The notes under the pieces: generated by a model
What the model was told of the DNA's origin: nothing
The model's input: only the letters and a program-made list of their open reading frames with translations
The model's database searches: none
Shown here: piece by piece, positions 61,837 to 64,000 of the stretch
Layout: each line of letters begins with the position of its first letter
Position numbering within the stretch: position 1 is the first letter of the stretch
DNA from: Paragemmobacter straminiformis
GTDB taxonomy: Bacteria; Pseudomonadota; Alphaproteobacteria; Rhodobacterales; Rhodobacteraceae
Assembly (NCBI RefSeq): GCF_014243445.1
Contig: NZ_JACLQD010000001.1
Span: 1,173,152-1,237,151, forward strand
Reading direction: 5' to 3'
DNA: 64,000 nt
Translations under genes and position numbers: made by a program

Positions 61837-62907
61837 GTGTCTCAATCGACGCATGGCCTTGGTGGCCTAAAATACGACCCGGCCAAGCGGTCCCGGCCGC
61901 AAGAGTTGAACGTTTTCATCGCGTTGATCGTGATCGTCGCGGCCTTCGAGATTCTGGGCCGCCTGCTGATGGGCGACAGCTTTCTTCTGAACACCCGCGA
62001 CAATGTCGACACGTTCTTCAACGAGCAGCGGCTTCAGATCATCATCCTTCAGGTTTCGATTGTCGGGATCATCGGCCTTGGCGTGACGCAAGTCATCATC
62101 TCGGGCGGGATCGACCTGTCCTCGGGGTCGATCGTCGGTGCGACGGCGATGATCGCGATGAGCTTCGCGCAGGTCGCCACAGTGAATGGAAACCCCAACC
62201 CCAAGGCGATTTTCGGCGACTGGGCGATGGATCTTCCGGTGATCGTGCCGGTGGTCGTGGGCCTGTCCTGCGGGCTTTTCGCGGGTCTGATCAACGGCGC
62301 GCTGATCGCATATACGCGCATCCCGCCGTTTATCGCCACGCTGGGCATGATGGTGACAGCACGCGGGTTGTCGAAGTGGTGGTCGAAGGGCAACCCCATC
62401 TCGTTCCCGACAGACGGTTACGCCACCATCGGCAAGGGCATGATGCCCGTGGTGATCTTCATCGTGCTGGCGGTGCTTTTCCACTGCATCATGACCTACA
62501 CGAAATACGGCAAGCACTGCTACGCCATCGGCTCGAACGAGGCTGCGGCGCGGATGTCCGGGATCAACACCGAGCATCACAAGATCCTTGTCTACACGAT
62601 CGCGGGGGGCCTTGCCTCGCTTGCCGCCGTGGTCCTTTCGTCCAAGAACCTGACCGCGCAAGCGGGCATGGGGGTGATGTACGAACTCGACGCGATTGCG
62701 ATGGCCGTCATCGGGGGCGTCAGCTTGCAGGGCGGGCGCGGGTCGATCCTTGGCACCGTGCTGGGGGCGCTGATCTTCGGGGTGATCATCTCGGGTTTCA
62801 CCTTCCTCAAGCTCGACGCCTACTATCAAGAGATGGTCAAGGGCATCATCATCGTCGCTGCCGTGGTGCTGGACCAATGGCGGCAAAAAGGCCGGTCACG
62901 GGGATAA
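61837..62907 (+). CDS. Sugar ABC importer permease (RbsC-like)
   Basis: The 356-residue membrane protein belongs to the BPD_transp_2 family (GGIDLSSGSIVGATAMIAM, IPPFIATLGMMVTARG, AIGSNEAAARMSGIN, AVIGGVSLQGGRGSILG). It forms the membrane channel with the ATPase encoded next. It starts at GTG 61837 behind a strong CGGAGGAG site. Its TAA stop overlaps the ATPase start (TAATG). Confidence 0.94.
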   Translation: MSQSTHGLGGLKYDPAKRSRPQELNVFIALIVIVAAFEILGRLLMGDSFLLNTRDNVDTFFNEQRLQIIILQVSIVGIIGLGVTQVIISGGIDLSSGSIVGATAMIAMSFAQVATVNGNPNPKAIFGDWAMDLPVIVPVVVGLSCGLFAGLINGALIAYTRIPPFIATLGMMVTARGLSKWWSKGNPISFPTDGYATIGKGMMPVVIFIVLAVLFHCIMTYTKYGKHCYAIGSNEAAARMSGINTEHHKILVYTIAGGLASLAAVVLSSKNLTAQAGMGVMYELDAIAMAVIGGVSLQGGRGSILGTVLGALIFGVIISGFTFLKLDAYYQEMVKGIIIVAAVVLDQWRQKGRSRG

Positions 62908-63677
62908 TGGGCATGGAAGACATCGTTCTGGAAACACGCGGCCTGACCAAACGCTATGGCGGGGTTCACGCACTGGAAGACGCCAATTTCATCCTGCGCA
63001 AGGGCGAGCATGTGGCGGTCGTGGGCGACAACGGGGCGGGGAAATCCACCTTCGTCCGGCAAGTCACGGCCGTCGAACAGAAGTCGGCAGGCCAGATCTT
63101 CTTCGACGGCAAGGAAGTGAATTTCGAAGGCCCGTTGCAGGCGCGCGAGGCGGGGATCGAGACCGTGTTCCAGACGCTGGCACTGGCCGATGACCTCGAC
63201 GTACCCTCGAACCTGTTTCTGGGGCGCGAGATGTTCAAGTTCCGTCTCGGTCCGTTCAGCATCCTCGACCGCAAGGCGATGCGCGAACGCACGCTCGAGG
63301 CGCTGAAAACGACGGCGGTCAAAATCCCCAACGTCGACAACCCGATCCGCAACATGTCGGGCGGGCAGCGGCAATGCGTGTCGATCGCACGCACGGCGGC
63401 TTTCGCCTCGAAACTGGTGATCATGGACGAACCGACCGCCGCCTTGGGCGTTCAGGAAACGGCACAGGTGGAAAACATCATCCGCGGCCTGAAAGATCGC
63501 GGCGTGCCGCTGATCCTGATCTCGCACAACCTTCGGCAGGTGTTCGATCTGGTCGACCGGATCGTGGTGTTCCGTCGCGGCCGCATCGTCGCCTCGCTGC
63601 GCAAGGATGAAACCGACGGCAACGACATCGTCAGCTACATCACGGGCGTCAAGGGCACGGACGCGGCCTTCGCCTGA
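62907..63677 (+). CDS. Sugar ABC importer ATPase (single domain)
   Basis: The 256-residue protein has one ATPase domain: Walker A GDNGAGKST, signature MSGGQRQCVSIARTAAF, Walker B LVIMDEPTAALGV and an H-loop in LISHNLRQ. Most RbsA-like subunits hold two domains; the short single-domain form is known from FrcA-type importers. I use the ATG at 62907, coupled to the permease stop; a second ATG at 62913 is possible. A strong terminator follows. Confidence 0.93.
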   Translation: MGMEDIVLETRGLTKRYGGVHALEDANFILRKGEHVAVVGDNGAGKSTFVRQVTAVEQKSAGQIFFDGKEVNFEGPLQAREAGIETVFQTLALADDLDVPSNLFLGREMFKFRLGPFSILDRKAMRERTLEALKTTAVKIPNVDNPIRNMSGGQRQCVSIARTAAFASKLVIMDEPTAALGVQETAQVENIIRGLKDRGVPLILISHNLRQVFDLVDRIVVFRRGRIVASLRKDETDGNDIVSYITGVKGTDAAFA

Positions 63678-63701
63678 CAGTCAGCCACCACGCGGGTTTA
63701 A

Positions 63702-63733
63702 AAAAAGGCGGGCCATTCCGGCCCGCCTTTTCC
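63702..63733. terminator. Bidirectional intrinsic terminator
   Basis: AAAAGGCGGGCC-ATTCC-GGCCCGCCTTTT is a 12-bp stem with A- and T-rich flanks, between the importer ATPase gene and the convergent partial gene. Confidence 0.88.
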
Positions 63734-63755
63734 ATTTGTCCGGGGGGACGCGGCC

Positions 63756-64000
63756 TTATTCGGCCGCGTCGATGGTCTTCGTGCCATCCAGCAGATATTG
63801 CCGGGCAAGTTTCGCCTCTCTCGCGGTAAGGCTTCTGCGTGCGGCGGGTCCGTAGGCTTGGAAGTTTGCGTCTGCGAGCATGGGGAAGAGGGTCAGGATT
63901 TCGTCTTTTGCCTCTTCGGCGAGGGCGCCCCAGCCTTGCTGTCCGGGGTGGAAGGATTCCGACGGTGCGCCTTCGGCATAGACGATCTCGTGCGTGTCGA
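63756..64000 (-). CDS. Unidentified protein, C-terminal 81 residues only
   Basis: An open minus-strand frame enters from the right edge and stops at TAA 63756-63758. It includes HPGQQGWGALAEEAKDEILT, then LFPMLADANFQAYGPAARR, and ends in KTIDAAE. It is hydrophilic and helical. I do not recognise the family; the rest of the gene lies outside the window. The frame shares the terminator at 63702-63733 with the importer operon, which supports it being a real gene end. Confidence 0.5.
   Translation of the reverse strand, partial: DTHEIVYAEGAPSESFHPGQQGWGALAEEAKDEILTLFPMLADANFQAYGPAARRSLTAREAKLARQYLLDGTKTIDAAE

Overview
The window is high-GC alphaproteobacterial chromosome, most likely from the Rhodobacterales (Rhodobacteraceae/Paracoccaceae). 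Pointers are the short HisG with a separate HisZ, a DUF1489 protein, a B12-dependent class II ribonucleotide reductase, Core-2/DUF5928-like glycosyltransferases, xdhABC joined to a BMP-type transporter, and a G/C-rich repeat ending in a GATATTT-like motif. Genes are tightly packed with many ATGA or TGATG overlaps. No gap without a gene exceeds about 250 bases. I saw no tRNA, rRNA, CRISPR array, insertion sequence or phage gene.

1-3310: end of kdsD, then lptC-lptA-lptB (LPS export), hpf (ribosome hibernation) and ptsN. 3298-12173: a surface-glycan block with a tandem sulfotransferase, a Core-2 type glycosyltransferase, two GT2 paralogues, galU, kdsB, cysQ and an ABC-2 type polysaccharide-export permease. 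Sulfotransferase plus CysQ, which removes the PAP by-product, suggests a sulfated or Kdo-containing surface polymer. 12242-15555: dnaK-dnaJ behind a heat-shock-type promoter. 15755-20319: a large FAD/GcvT-type N-demethylating dehydrogenase, a GH25 lysozyme-like lipoprotein and a DadA-like oxidase. 20512-30070: one long minus-strand operon for purine use, xdhA-xdhB-xdhC followed by an ABC importer with a BMP-family binding protein. 30307-43778: dnaE, a 58-residue membrane protein, an AbrB-family transporter, slyX, hisS-hisZ-hisG, an EamA transporter, a small two-gene cassette of unusual composition, DUF1489 and nrdJ.

43801-53392 is the most unusual part. A peptidase-containing (C39) ABC exporter and a partner ABC exporter without catalytic peptidase residues lie divergent to an unrecognised 577-residue protein and a 43-residue peptide ending in a Tyr/Pro/Cys-rich tail. 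A strong terminator closes that unit. A two-component system follows, whose NtrC-like regulator carries GAFPGA instead of GAFTGA. The layout resembles a ribosomally made peptide with its maturation protein, its leader-cleaving exporter pair and its regulator, but it matches no class I know.

53447-63677: catabolic genes. A TetR regulator faces a StcD/TMADH-like flavin demethylase. On the minus strand are a desaturase-like (MocD-like) oxygenase, a MocE-like Rieske ferredoxin and a PanB-like protein. A LacI-type regulator follows, with an exact 16-bp operator candidate on each side, then a MocC/IolE-like isomerase and a sugar ABC importer (binding protein, permease, ATPase). Together they look like uptake and O- or N-demethylation of a methylated sugar, inositol or betaine-like compound. 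The window ends in the C-terminal part of an unidentified minus-strand gene.
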